DNA of 64,000 nucleotides, from positions 1-64,000 of the forward strand of contig SAIW01000019.1 of NCBI GenBank assembly GCA_004028795.1, read 5' to 3'. Below the pieces are notes generated by a model. That model was not told the DNA's origin. It saw only the letters and a program-made list of their open reading frames with translations, and did not search any database. A program made the position numbers and the translations under genes. This document shows, piece after piece, positions 8,241 to 15,109 of this stretch (positions are counted from its first letter, which is position 1; each line of letters starts with the position of its first letter). Source of the DNA: Chitinophagaceae bacterium (lineage in GTDB: Bacteria; Bacteroidota; Bacteroidia; Chitinophagales; Chitinophagaceae).

Positions 8241-8936
8241 ATGAAAAGAGCCTTAGGAGTAACCGAATTCTTATCTAAGAAATTTATTGAATTTGATTTT
8301 GAAGGTACATGGTTAGCTGCGATGGGTAAACCTGAAAAGAATTTTAAAGCTATTATTTATGGGAGGCCCAAAAATGGTAAAACAGAATTCTGCATCATGT
8401 TCGCCAAATATCTAACTAAATACGGTAAGGTATTGTATAACAGCTTTGAGCAAGGCCATAGTAAAAGTTTGCAAGATGCGTTTCGGAGGCAACAAATGAT
8501 GGATGTAAAAGGTAAGATAATCGTTACTCATAAAGAACGGTTTGAAGAAATGCATCATAGGCTTAAAATTAAAAAAAGCCCTAATATAGTTTTCATTGAT
8601 AGTGTACAACATATAAAGCTTACGCAAGACCAATGGAAACAATTAATTAATGACTTCCCAAAGAAAGTATTTATTGTTATCAGTCATGCACAAGGTGATG
8701 AACCTAAAGGCGGAGTTGCAGATTTTATTCAATACGACGTAGACATAAGTATTCATGTAAAGGGATTTAAGGCACACTGTCAGGGTCGATTTGGAGGCGG
8801 TGATGATATTATTATTTGGGAAGAAGGACATCAACGTTACTTAAATAGAATTAATAAAACAAGAAAAACAAGTCCTTCAGCACAACCACAATTATTTAAT
8901 GAAGAATCTAAAACTCAAACAAATGAGCAACAATAA
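8241..8936 (+). CDS. RecA/DnaB-like P-loop ATPase
   Basis: 231 residues. Walker A is YGRPKNGKTEF (about residues 37-47). Walker B is NIVFIDSVQHI (about 115-125), followed by the Ser/His sensor FIVISHAQG. This order is typical of RecA-superfamily phage ATPases (AAA_24/AAA_25-like), which act in recombination or as helicase loaders. The C-terminal 25 residues are Lys/Gln rich. The next gene starts inside its 3' end. Confidence 0.75.
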   Translation: MKRALGVTEFLSKKFIEFDFEGTWLAAMGKPEKNFKAIIYGRPKNGKTEFCIMFAKYLTKYGKVLYNSFEQGHSKSLQDAFRRQQMMDVKGKIIVTHKERFEEMHHRLKIKKSPNIVFIDSVQHIKLTQDQWKQLINDFPKKVFIVISHAQGDEPKGGVADFIQYDVDISIHVKGFKAHCQGRFGGGDDIIIWEEGHQRYLNRINKTRKTSPSAQPQLFNEESKTQTNEQQ

Positions 8937-9177
8937 TACATTTTACAGAAAAGATTTTAACGGTCATAATTTTTACATGATTGTTAGCGGAAACAGAATG
9001 ATTACTGTTCGCAAAGGTTTTAAAGGATTGAGCCATACAATTACATCTTCTACAAATCCTATAAGTATTGAAGAAGCATTTAATGCAGAGTGTTCCGGCG
9101 ATGCAACAGAAGAAGAATTTGCGAAAGCATACAAAATAGCACAGCAAGAAATACTATCAATAATGATAAAAAAGTAA
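8923..9177 (+). CDS. Small hypothetical early protein
   Basis: 84 residues from the ATG at 8923. I prefer this start to the upstream ATG at 8899 because it gives the usual short (14-bp) overlap with the ATPase gene. The N-terminal half is beta-rich (NGHNFYMIVSGNRMITVRKG) and the C-terminal half is helical and acidic. No family is recognised. Confidence 0.6.
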   Translation: MSNNNTFYRKDFNGHNFYMIVSGNRMITVRKGFKGLSHTITSSTNPISIEEAFNAECSGDATEEEFAKAYKIAQQEILSIMIKK

Positions 9178-9180
9178 TGT

Positions 9181-9396
9181 ATGCAATTTCCTAAAGAACA
9201 AATTGATTTAGTAAGAGCAGGCTTTGAAATGCGTGAAGCACAGCAAAACTATTTTCATGAACGTACACAATATAGGCTTCGAATTGCTAAACAAAAAGAA
9301 CAAACTTTTGATAGGTTACTCCAATTACAAATTGCAGCAGGTGTTATTAAAGTTGAACAAAAACATTCAGTTGAACAAAAAGATTTGTTTGTATGA
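9181..9396 (+). CDS. Small helical hypothetical protein
   Basis: 71 residues, nearly all helix-forming, with charged heptad-like spacing from 8 to 60, probably a coiled coil. Its 3' end overlaps the next start (ATGA at 9393). It lies two genes upstream of the DGR target genes. It could bring RNA or protein into the DGR complex, but no feature identifies it as Avd. Confidence 0.55.
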   Translation: MQFPKEQIDLVRAGFEMREAQQNYFHERTQYRLRIAKQKEQTFDRLLQLQIAAGVIKVEQKHSVEQKDLFV

Positions 9397-9608
9397 ACAT
9401 AGCAGATTTAAAACACCAATTAGGTATTGCAAAAGAACAGGCTAATATCAGTGCCAAGAAAATGCAAATGCATCAAAGCAATGGTAATGAATATGCTGCT
9501 AAAGTTTATCGAACACGAATGAATGCTTTAAACAATTATGTAACAACTATTAAAAAGAAGTTGAAAGAACACGATAGAAAGACATTCAAAAAAATAAACA
9601 ATCAATAA
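9393..9608 (+). CDS. Small basic helical hypothetical protein
   Basis: 71 residues, Lys/Gln/Asn rich and predicted entirely helical; a second small coiled-coil protein directly before the first DGR target gene. It overlaps the preceding gene by four bases and is one base from the next. A basic helical protein of this size next to a DGR is a possible, unproven stand-in for the missing Avd. Confidence 0.55.
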   Translation: MNIADLKHQLGIAKEQANISAKKMQMHQSNGNEYAAKVYRTRMNALNNYVTTIKKKLKEHDRKTFKKINNQ

Positions 9609-9609
9609 T

Positions 9610-10065
9610 ATGACAACAATTAACAAAAACGAGGCTTTGAAAAGGCTTACCTCTTTAGAAAATGAAGCCAAAGAATTACGCAACATTATTAATGCACCTG
9701 TTAAGATTACAGACCGCATTAAAACCTTTTCTGATGTGCTTGCAGTAGCAGGCAGAAAGAAAGAAGAGTTTGAAGAAATGCCCGGTGAAACTGCTGACGA
9801 ATGTGCTTACCGAAAACTAAAGCTTATTGCTGAAGTGTACAATGAAGGTGAGGTATTAGACAGTATGAATACCAACCAGTACAAGTATTATCCATATTTT
9901 AAAATTGTTCCTTCGGGTTTCGGCTTGTCGTGCGACTACTACGATGACTGGTTTTCGCTTTCGGTTGTCGGCGTTCGCCTTTGCTTTAAATCTTCTGAAT
10001 TAGCAATAGATGCAGGTAAGAAGTTTACAGACATCTATGCAACATTTTTAATCAATAAACAATAA
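9610..10065 (+). CDS. DGR target protein 1 (variable protein)
   Basis: 151 residues. Residues 1-95 are a helical N-terminal part. From about residue 98 the sequence becomes the diversified cassette: PSGFGLS, then variable CDYYDDWFSLSV, then the invariant VGVRLCF. A 25-residue C-terminal tail follows. Relative to the template the variable codons read Y108C, N109D, N110Y, N113D, N115F, N117L, N119V. The Trp and Ser between them come from A-free codons and stay fixed. The scaffold resembles the ligand-binding end of C-type-lectin-like DGR proteins. No signal peptide and no tail domain are present, and the gene sits in the early operon. The ligand is unknown. Confidence 0.88.
   Translation: MTTINKNEALKRLTSLENEAKELRNIINAPVKITDRIKTFSDVLAVAGRKKEEFEEMPGETADECAYRKLKLIAEVYNEGEVLDSMNTNQYKYYPYFKIVPSGFGLSCDYYDDWFSLSVVGVRLCFKSSELAIDAGKKFTDIYATFLINKQ
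9906..9985 (+). repeat. DGR variable repeat 1 (VR1)
   Basis: 80 bp aligned without gaps to the template repeat at 10563-10642. I count 15 mismatches, every one at a template A (8 A to G, 6 A to T, 1 A to C). Of 15 adenines in the core (10589-10622 of the template), 10 are changed. The 3' end carries GGCGTTCGCC (9970-9979), a perfect short hairpin that would be the initiation-of-mutagenic-homing side. Confidence 0.93.
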
Positions 10066-10070
10066 TCATC

Positions 10071-10532
10071 ATGGCAACAAAAACAAAACAGCCAACAAAA
10101 AGTGCTGAGTTTAAAAAGCTTTGTAAGCAGCACGACGTGGATTATACATTAATCCCCGAAGTAAAAAGCTTTGAAGAGGCATGCGAAAAGTTAGGTATTG
10201 ACCCAACTAAACTGCCAACAGTAAAAGGTCTTTCACCACGTTATCAAAAGCGTTTGATAGCAGATTACAAACTAAGTGTTATTGCAGATGCATTGCGTGA
10301 AGGAAAAGATGTTGATTACACCGACACTGACAAATACAAGTATTTCCCTGTATTTAGTGTGCAGGCAAGCGAAGATAAACCTTCGGGTTTCGGCTTGTCG
10401 TCCTTCAACTACGATTACTGGAATTCGAATTCGATTGTCGGCGTTCGCCTTTGCTTCCCAAACAGAGATTTGGCAAAATACTTCGGCAAGCAGTTTATTG
10501 AATTGCACAAAGACCATCATTTGTTAACGTAA
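10071..10532 (+). CDS. DGR target protein 2 (variable protein)
   Basis: 153 residues. The N-terminal about 85 residues differ from target 1, while residues about 86-150 are clearly homologous: a D/N-KYKYFPVF strand, PSGFGLS, the variable segment, VGVRLCF, then a helical tail with FGKQFIELHKD. Variable codons relative to template: Y111S, N112F, N116Y, N122I. Residues N113, N118 and N120 remain as in the template, so this copy is closer to the template than target 1. It lies 5 bp after target 1 and immediately upstream of the template repeat. Two targets with different N-termini suggest two partner proteins but one diversified binding surface. Confidence 0.88.
   Translation: MATKTKQPTKSAEFKKLCKQHDVDYTLIPEVKSFEEACEKLGIDPTKLPTVKGLSPRYQKRLIADYKLSVIADALREGKDVDYTDTDKYKYFPVFSVQASEDKPSGFGLSSFNYDYWNSNSIVGVRLCFPNRDLAKYFGKQFIELHKDHHLLT
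10380..10455 (+). repeat. DGR variable repeat 2 (VR2)
   Basis: 76 bp aligned without gaps to template 10567-10642, with 10 mismatches, all at template A. Five of these (template 10572, 10579, 10627, 10634, 10638) are identical in VR1 and lie outside the core. The other five are in the core. The hairpin GGCGTTCGCC is at 10440-10449. Confidence 0.93.
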
Positions 10533-10562
10533 ACTAACCCGGTTGTGCATTGCCTTCGCTGC

Positions 10563-10642
10563 TGTTCCTTCAGGTTTCAGCTTGTCGTACAACAACTACG
10601 ATAACTGGAATTCGAATTCGAATGTCAGCGTTCACCTATGCT
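10563..10642 (+). repeat. DGR template repeat (TR)
   Basis: Non-coding copy of the variable cassette between target 2 and the reverse transcriptase. Read in the target frame, its core holds six AAC/AAT codons (10591-10593, 10594-10596, 10603-10605, 10609-10611, 10615-10617, 10621-10623), the classical DGR design for maximal diversification, and it ends with an in-frame stop (TGA at 10642-10644). All differences to VR1 and VR2 are at its adenines. The 3' end reads AGCGTTCACC instead of GGCGTTCGCC, so the hairpin seen in both VRs is broken here. This resembles an IMH*/IMH pair. Confidence 0.93.
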
Positions 10643-10753
10643 GAATTTTTATAGCTATGCAGACCATGCCACTCGGCAAAAAATAAACTTCTCATTCAAA
10701 CACTTTGGTATCCTGTTTTAGTAGAGAAGAAGTGTTTTGAAAAGCAAAGCAGA
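10643..10753 (+). ncRNA. Probable 3' part of the DGR template RNA
   Basis: Between the TR and the RT start lie 111 bases without an ORF. TCAAACACTT (10695-10704) can pair with AAGTGTTTTGA (10730-10740) with one bulged A. In the Bordetella DGR the RNA downstream of TR is needed for cDNA priming, and this segment is placed to do the same. RNA boundaries cannot be seen. Confidence 0.45.
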
Positions 10754-11719
10754 ATGAAAAGAATAAACAACATATACGAACAAATTTGCAGCATTGAAAA
10801 CTTACGCCTTGCTGATGCAAAAGCACAGAAAGGCAAGAGCAATCAATACGGTGTTATTCTGCACAACAAAAACAAAGAAGCCAACCTGTTGAAGCTGCAC
10901 GATATGTTGTTGAATAAAACCTACCAAACAAGCCCATACACAACATTTAAAGTATTTGAGCCGAAAGAACGTGAAGTGTTCAGATTGCCATACTTCCCTG
11001 ACCGGATTACACACCATGCAGTTATGAACGTTTTAGAGCCTGTTTTCATGGCTTGCTTTACCGCCGATACATATAGCTGTATAAAAGGCAAAGGCATCCA
11101 TGCTGCGGCTAATAACGTTAAACACGCACTAAATGATGTTGCAGGTACAACTTACTGCCTGAAATTAGATATTAAAAAATTCTATCCTTCTATAAACCAT
11201 GAGATTTTAAAACAATTATTAAGAAGAAAGTTTAAAGACAATAACCTGCTTTGGTTATTAGATGAAATTATTGATAGTGCAGAAGGTTTACCCATTGGAA
11301 ATTATTTAAGCCAATACTTTGCAAATTTTTACCTCACTTATTTCGACCATTGGATAAAAGAAGAAAAGCGTGTTAAATACTACTATCGCTATGCAGATGA
11401 TATCGTGATACTGGCAAGCAACAAAACCTATTTGCATGGCTTATTTAAAGAGATTGAGCAATACTTACATAAAAGGCTTGCATTACAAGTAAAAGAAAAC
11501 TGGCAAGTATTTCCTGTTGCTGCACGAGGCATTGACTTTGTTGGCTACAAGTTTTACCATACTCATACATTATTACGCAAATCAATTAAACAACGCTTTG
11601 CACGTATGCTAAAATATAACCCTAATGCAGGCAGTATAGCAAGCTATTACGGTTGGGCAAAGCATTGTAATTCTACTAACCTATTAAACAAATTATTAAA
11701 ACCACATGCACAGCTTTAG
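10754..11719 (+). CDS. DGR reverse transcriptase
   Basis: 321 residues, the size of stand-alone DGR reverse transcriptases. Visible RT motifs: RLPYFPDRITHHAV (motif 1-2 region, about 78-91), LKLDIKKFYPSI (motif 3 with the first Asp), GLPIGNYLSQYFANFYL (the DGR-typical GLPIGN-SQ motif 4), YYYRYADDIVIL (catalytic YADD, motif 5), and GIDFVGYKF (motif 7). There is no maturase/X domain, endonuclease or protease, so it is not a group II intron or retron protein. It copies TR RNA into adenine-mutated cDNA that replaces VR1 and VR2. The following gene overlaps its end by 14 bp. Confidence 0.96.
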   Translation: MKRINNIYEQICSIENLRLADAKAQKGKSNQYGVILHNKNKEANLLKLHDMLLNKTYQTSPYTTFKVFEPKEREVFRLPYFPDRITHHAVMNVLEPVFMACFTADTYSCIKGKGIHAAANNVKHALNDVAGTTYCLKLDIKKFYPSINHEILKQLLRRKFKDNNLLWLLDEIIDSAEGLPIGNYLSQYFANFYLTYFDHWIKEEKRVKYYYRYADDIVILASNKTYLHGLFKEIEQYLHKRLALQVKENWQVFPVAARGIDFVGYKFYHTHTLLRKSIKQRFARMLKYNPNAGSIASYYGWAKHCNSTNLLNKLLKPHAQL

Positions 11720-12005
11720 CGAATTCGGAATTAAAACAACAGCAAAAAACTTTGAAGGAGAAAAGATTAAGATTGACAGGGTATTAAATAAACAGATAAC
11801 AGTTGAAGCTTACAAAATTGAACAATCAAAATTTGAGAAAGGGAATGGTAAACGCTTAGACATGCAGATAACAGTTGATGGCACCAAGCGATTATTATTT
11901 ACAGGTTCAATAAACTTAATGGATATGATACAGCAAGTGCCAAGCGATAAGTTCCCTTTTACAACAACAATAGTTAGAGAAAACGAACGATTAATATTTA
12001 CTTAA
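11706..12005 (+). CDS. Hypothetical protein overlapping the RT gene
   Basis: 99 residues starting inside the last codons of the RT gene, so translation is probably coupled. It is predicted to be mostly beta-strand (an OB- or PH-like size) with alternating Lys/Glu. No family is recognised. It is not helical like Avd. An accessory role in the DGR, for instance nucleic-acid binding, is possible only on position. Confidence 0.6.
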   Translation: MHSFSEFGIKTTAKNFEGEKIKIDRVLNKQITVEAYKIEQSKFEKGNGKRLDMQITVDGTKRLLFTGSINLMDMIQQVPSDKFPFTTTIVRENERLIFT

Positions 12006-12016
12006 AAAAATAAATT

Positions 12017-12388
12017 ATGCCCGCTTATTCATTTAAAGAAAGATTTATTCCACTTATAAAGAGTGGATTGAAAAAACAAACTATTAGAAAGAAAAGAAAA
12101 GGACAGGCAAAGCCCGGTGATACTGTTTATCTGTATTACGGCATGAGGACTAAATGGTGTACTAAAATTGGTGAAGCTATTTGCACTGACACTAAAGATA
12201 TTACCATTACAAAGGATAGTTTATTAATTGATAATATTAAAGTTTCTAAAAAGCAATGCGAGGTATTAGCTAAAGCAGATGGATTTGAAAGCTTTGAAAT
12301 TATGATGCACTGGTGGAATCAAACCCATCAACTTCCTTTTAATGGGGATATTATTTATTGGAATGAATTAAAAAATAGTCATGCGTAG
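12017..12388 (+). CDS. ASCH-domain protein
   Basis: 123 residues. The N-terminus SFKERFIPLIKSGLKKQTIR, with KPGDTVYLYYGMRTKWC and IGEAIC behind it, follows the ASCH fold: a PUA-like beta-barrel with a conserved basic helix and the GD motif. C-terminal WWNQTH-x-LPFNGDIIYW also fits. ASCH proteins bind RNA or act as small nucleic-acid enzymes; several phages carry one in the early region. The exact substrate is unknown. Confidence 0.75.
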   Translation: MPAYSFKERFIPLIKSGLKKQTIRKKRKGQAKPGDTVYLYYGMRTKWCTKIGEAICTDTKDITITKDSLLIDNIKVSKKQCEVLAKADGFESFEIMMHWWNQTHQLPFNGDIIYWNELKNSHA

Positions 12389-12812
12389 ATTCTTAATAAG
12401 CAATAGTTCAAAGTTTGAAGGAACAGCAGAAGTATTGTACAACACACAAGGCTTACTTTCAAAGATTGATTTAACGCAGTGTATAATGCATGGAGAAACT
12501 ATTAAACAGTTTAAAGCTGTTGTGCCTTGCTTTATTGAATTGTTTTTAGAAGGGAAATGGTGCGGTGCTGATACTACTGTGGTAGAAGATGAACTGCAAA
12601 TAACATTTGAAATGTTTTGGCTGAAGTACAATAAAAAGATTAATAAAAAACGTGCCGAAGCTATATGGAATAAATTGAGCAAAACAGAACAGGTAAAATC
12701 TTATTACGGTATTGAGCCTTATGACAAATATTTGAAAGAAAACAAGTGGCGAAGTAAAGCAGACCCTGACACCTATTTGAGAAACGAAATGTACAATAAC
12801 GAATACAAATAG
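12381..12812 (+). CDS. Hypothetical early phage protein
   Basis: 143 residues overlapping the ASCH gene by 8 bp. The N-terminal half is unassigned. The C-terminal half (about 75-140) has the pattern FWLKYNKKINKKRAEAIWNKL followed by a KY-LKENKWRSKADPDTYL stretch, common at the C-terminus of phage replication/DnaT-like proteins. I assign no function. Confidence 0.6.
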   Translation: MRRFLISNSSKFEGTAEVLYNTQGLLSKIDLTQCIMHGETIKQFKAVVPCFIELFLEGKWCGADTTVVEDELQITFEMFWLKYNKKINKKRAEAIWNKLSKTEQVKSYYGIEPYDKYLKENKWRSKADPDTYLRNEMYNNEYK

Positions 12813-12856
12813 ACACCCACTTATTACCCTTTTTATAAGGTATAAACTGCACTAAA

Positions 12857-13261
12857 ATGACCATTACAAGCAATCAAAATAAACAATTACACAGCCTGTT
12901 AAGTGCTACTAATATGTATAAACAGAAAGCCAATTTAGTCTTTGGTTATAGCAATGGAAGAACTGAAAGCAGTAAAGAACTTACCATATACGAAGCACAG
13001 GCATTGATTAATTATCTGAAAACTTTAGACAATACGGCAGAGCAAGCGAATGTGATGAGGCGTAAAATATTAAGTATGTGTCACCGGATTAAATGGGAGA
13101 ATGCTGATGGCAGCGTTGATATGGATAGATTGAATAAATGGTGTGTTGAACAATCTTATTTAAAAAAAGAATTAAATGCATATACTTATAAAGAGTTGCC
13201 TACCTTAGTTAGTACCTTTCAAAAAGTGTACAGGTTTTATATGAAAAAAATCTCTGTTTAA
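12857..13261 (+). CDS. GemA/Gp16-like protein (DUF1018)
   Basis: 134 residues. The segment RKILSMCHRIKW, then DGSVDMDRLNKWCV, then LNAYTYKELPTLVSTFQ, is the typical signature of the Mu Gp16/GemA family. In Mu, GemA alters host gene expression and supercoiling. Its place near the end of the early operon matches Mu. The N-terminal 50 residues are less conserved. Confidence 0.75.
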   Translation: MTITSNQNKQLHSLLSATNMYKQKANLVFGYSNGRTESSKELTIYEAQALINYLKTLDNTAEQANVMRRKILSMCHRIKWENADGSVDMDRLNKWCVEQSYLKKELNAYTYKELPTLVSTFQKVYRFYMKKISV

Positions 13262-13276
13262 TTTAAAAAAATAATT

Positions 13277-13684
13277 ATGAAAAAGGTAGTTACATTTTTA
13301 TTGATTCTTATAATTTGTATTGAAGTAAATGCACAAAGCTGCAAGGTTTTTATTGGCAATTCTGTTGACAGTATAAATACAATAGTTAGTAAAATAGAAA
13401 TTGCAATACATAGCAAGTTTATCAATAAAACAAAAAACAATAACGGCTATTCCTTTTCAGATGATAAAGGAAATGAATTACAAATAAACGGTGAAGATGA
13501 AATTGAAAAAGTTATTGTTAACTGTGCAGATGCAAAAATTAGGGTAGCGTTTTATAATTTATTAAAACAACAAGCTTCTACCTGCCCAAACTATCAATTG
13601 ATTGAAAAACCATTTGAAAGTATTATGTTTAATAACCGAAGCAGATTATATTTAAAAGGTAGTAATGTTTATATTGTAAAATAA
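13277..13684 (+). CDS. Small exported hypothetical protein
   Basis: 135 residues with a classical signal peptide (MKKVVTFLLILIICIEVNAQ, cleavage after NAQ or NA) and three Cys in the mature part. No family is recognised. A secreted protein as last gene of the early operon, just before a terminator, is unlike Mu and could be a lysogenic-conversion gene or a superinfection factor. That is speculation from location and export signal. Confidence 0.6.
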   Translation: MKKVVTFLLILIICIEVNAQSCKVFIGNSVDSINTIVSKIEIAIHSKFINKTKNNNGYSFSDDKGNELQINGEDEIEKVIVNCADAKIRVAFYNLLKQQASTCPNYQLIEKPFESIMFNNRSRLYLKGSNVYIVK

Positions 13685-13701
13685 GTTGCTCTATTAGTTT
13701 T

Positions 13702-13735
13702 AAAAGCCTATTCACATGTGTGGATAGGCTTTTTT
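13702..13735 (+). terminator. Intrinsic terminator ending the early operon
   Basis: AAAAGCCTAT (13702-13711) pairs with ATAGGCTTTT (13724-13733), a 10-bp stem with 12-nt loop, and the T run continues to 13735. It follows the last early gene and precedes the putative activator gene. Confidence 0.85.
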
Positions 13736-13778
13736 GTTTACGTATAACTTGAAAATATTATATTGGCAACTTCTCGCT

Positions 13779-14009
13779 ATGCCCCACAATCCTTTATTCA
13801 TACAAAAACGTAACGAGCATATAAAACAAAGATTTCGTTATCACAGGAAAAAAAATCCGAAATGGACCCTTATCGCTGTTATAGAAACTGTAGCCGAGGA
13901 AGTTTGGTTAAGCCCTGCAAGTGTGAGTAAAGTTTTAAGAAAGGATGACCCTAAAATTCCCGATGTAAAAACGATTCGTAAATACAGTACAGCATATTTA
14001 ACGGCGTAG
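13779..14009 (+). CDS. Small HTH protein, candidate Mor/C-like late activator
   Basis: 76 residues from the ATG at 13779; the longer ORF needs a TTG inside the terminator. The body ERHIKQ-like basic helix, then IAVIETVAEEVWLSPASVSKVLRK, is an HTH that looks for a DNA operator. It stands between the early terminator and the late blocks, where Mu has mor and C, the activators of middle and late transcription. The family is not certain; the role is inferred from position. Its 3' end overlaps the convergent gene by 12 bp. Confidence 0.6.
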   Translation: MPHNPLFIQKRNEHIKQRFRYHRKKNPKWTLIAVIETVAEEVWLSPASVSKVLRKDDPKIPDVKTIRKYSTAYLTA

Positions 14010-14444
14010 ATAAATATCTGTTTGATATGTAAGAATGCTGTAAACGCACATGTCTTCAAATTTATTTTCACTTGAATTTATTAAAATAAACTGATTGGTT
14101 AAAGCTTTTTCGCCATCCTTCAATTGCAGGTTATCAACTAAAGTATGTATTGCTGCTAATTGTGCTGTATGTTGTGCTAAAGCTGCATCCTGAATAGTAT
14201 TATCATTGTCACTTTTAAAAGGTGCATAACTGATATAGTGTATTTTTATTTGTTGCTTTAATAGCACTTTTATCTTTCTGTTAAGGCTATCTACTTTTGC
14301 ATTAGTTGGCATTTCAATATATACAGCAGGAACTTTGTAGCTTGTTTTATCTTTATTTCTTGTGTATTGATTAAGATAATAAAAGACAGGCCCAACATTA
14401 CTGATGACCTGTTTTAATTTTTTATACACCGGGTAAGTAAACAT
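13998..14444 (-). CDS. Hypothetical late phage protein (neck/tail-completion candidate)
   Basis: 148 residues, last gene of the minus-strand morphogenesis block. The start MFTYPVYKKLKQVISN, a VPAVYIEMPTNAKVD strand and a LTYQTDIYL C-terminus resemble the layout of tail-terminator or Gp37-like proteins that follow gpG in Mu-like phages. The similarity is only structural in impression, so the role is tentative. Confidence 0.55.
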   Translation of the reverse strand: MFTYPVYKKLKQVISNVGPVFYYLNQYTRNKDKTSYKVPAVYIEMPTNAKVDSLNRKIKVLLKQQIKIHYISYAPFKSDNDNTIQDAALAQHTAQLAAIHTLVDNLQLKDGEKALTNQFILINSSENKFEDMCVYSILTYQTDIYLRR

Positions 14445-14469
14445 TAATTATATTTTAAAGGTTATTTAA

Positions 14470-15018
14470 TCAGGCAGCTAATATTTTGTCAAGGTCTCGT
14501 GTTATTTTATTTACAATTGCTTCATCTAAAACAACACTATCGCCCATGTATTTTCTTTTAGGCATAACAATAATTTTAGCCAATGCCATTCCTTTATATT
14601 GTTCTGCTGCAATTGTATTGCTCTGTTGTTTTGCTTCATAATGCATAGCCCAAAAGTATTTACGCATTTTGTCTGTTACAGTAATCTTACCACCTTCATT
14701 GTGTATTTGTGCATATACTTTATCGCTATAAATAATTATTGTATTTCCTTGAATTCTAAAATCAATACTATCTGCCAGTTCTCCGCTTTTTGATAATATT
14801 TTTTGATTATCTGTACTGCCAAGCCTTTTTATTTTTCTTGCTTCCCACTTTTTCAAAACCCTGTTAAGAAAACCTTCTAATTGAAAATTATTTTTAAAAT
14901 GCTTTACAGCTTCTACACCAACAACTGTAGGAACTTTATTTTGCAAATAGTCTTTTGCATTCTGCAACTTTCTAATTACATCATCTAAACCATTAATATT
15001 TTTGTTATCTACAGCCAT
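14470..15018 (-). CDS. gpG-like virion morphogenesis protein
   Basis: 182 residues from the ATG at 15018 (17 residues shorter than the longest ORF, whose start lies in a non-coding stretch with no support). The central SKSGELADSIDFRIQGNTIIIYS, then YAQIHNEGGKITVT, then MPKRKYMGDSVVLDE, is the hallmark of the Mu gpG / phage virion morphogenesis family, which acts in tail completion or head-tail joining. It sits directly downstream of the MuF-like gene, as in Mu. Confidence 0.88.
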   Translation of the reverse strand: MAVDNKNINGLDDVIRKLQNAKDYLQNKVPTVVGVEAVKHFKNNFQLEGFLNRVLKKWEARKIKRLGSTDNQKILSKSGELADSIDFRIQGNTIIIYSDKVYAQIHNEGGKITVTDKMRKYFWAMHYEAKQQSNTIAAEQYKGMALAKIIVMPKRKYMGDSVVLDEAIVNKITRDLDKILAA

Positions 15019-15077
15019 GTTGTTATATTTGCGGTGCAGATGGGCATGCCACATCGGAAACAGAGCCAACTGCTCCC

Positions 15078-15105
15078 AAAAGCCACTTTTTACGAAGTGG
15101 CTTTT
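15078..15105 (-). terminator. Intrinsic terminator within the minus-strand late block
   Basis: AAAAGCCACTT (15078-15088) and AAGTGGCTTTT (15095-15105) form a perfect 11-bp stem with a 6-nt loop. It follows the MuF-like gene on the minus strand, so genes 14470 and 13998 either have their own promoter or depend on read-through. Confidence 0.8.
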
Positions 15106-15109
15106 GCAT

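Noticed and set aside
10276-10527. 83-codon ORF in another frame of DGR target 2
   Set aside because: A shadow frame; the TR/VR codon structure (AAY codons) fits only the target frame.
10754-11719. Reading the reverse transcriptase as a group II intron maturase or retron RT
   Set aside because: No maturase X domain, no endonuclease, no intron RNA or msr/msd inverted repeats around it, while a TR/VR set with adenine-only changes lies next to it.
15018-15069. Upstream start of the gpG-like gene
   Set aside because: The added 17 residues are not typical of the family and the ATG at 15018 gives the usual N-terminus.
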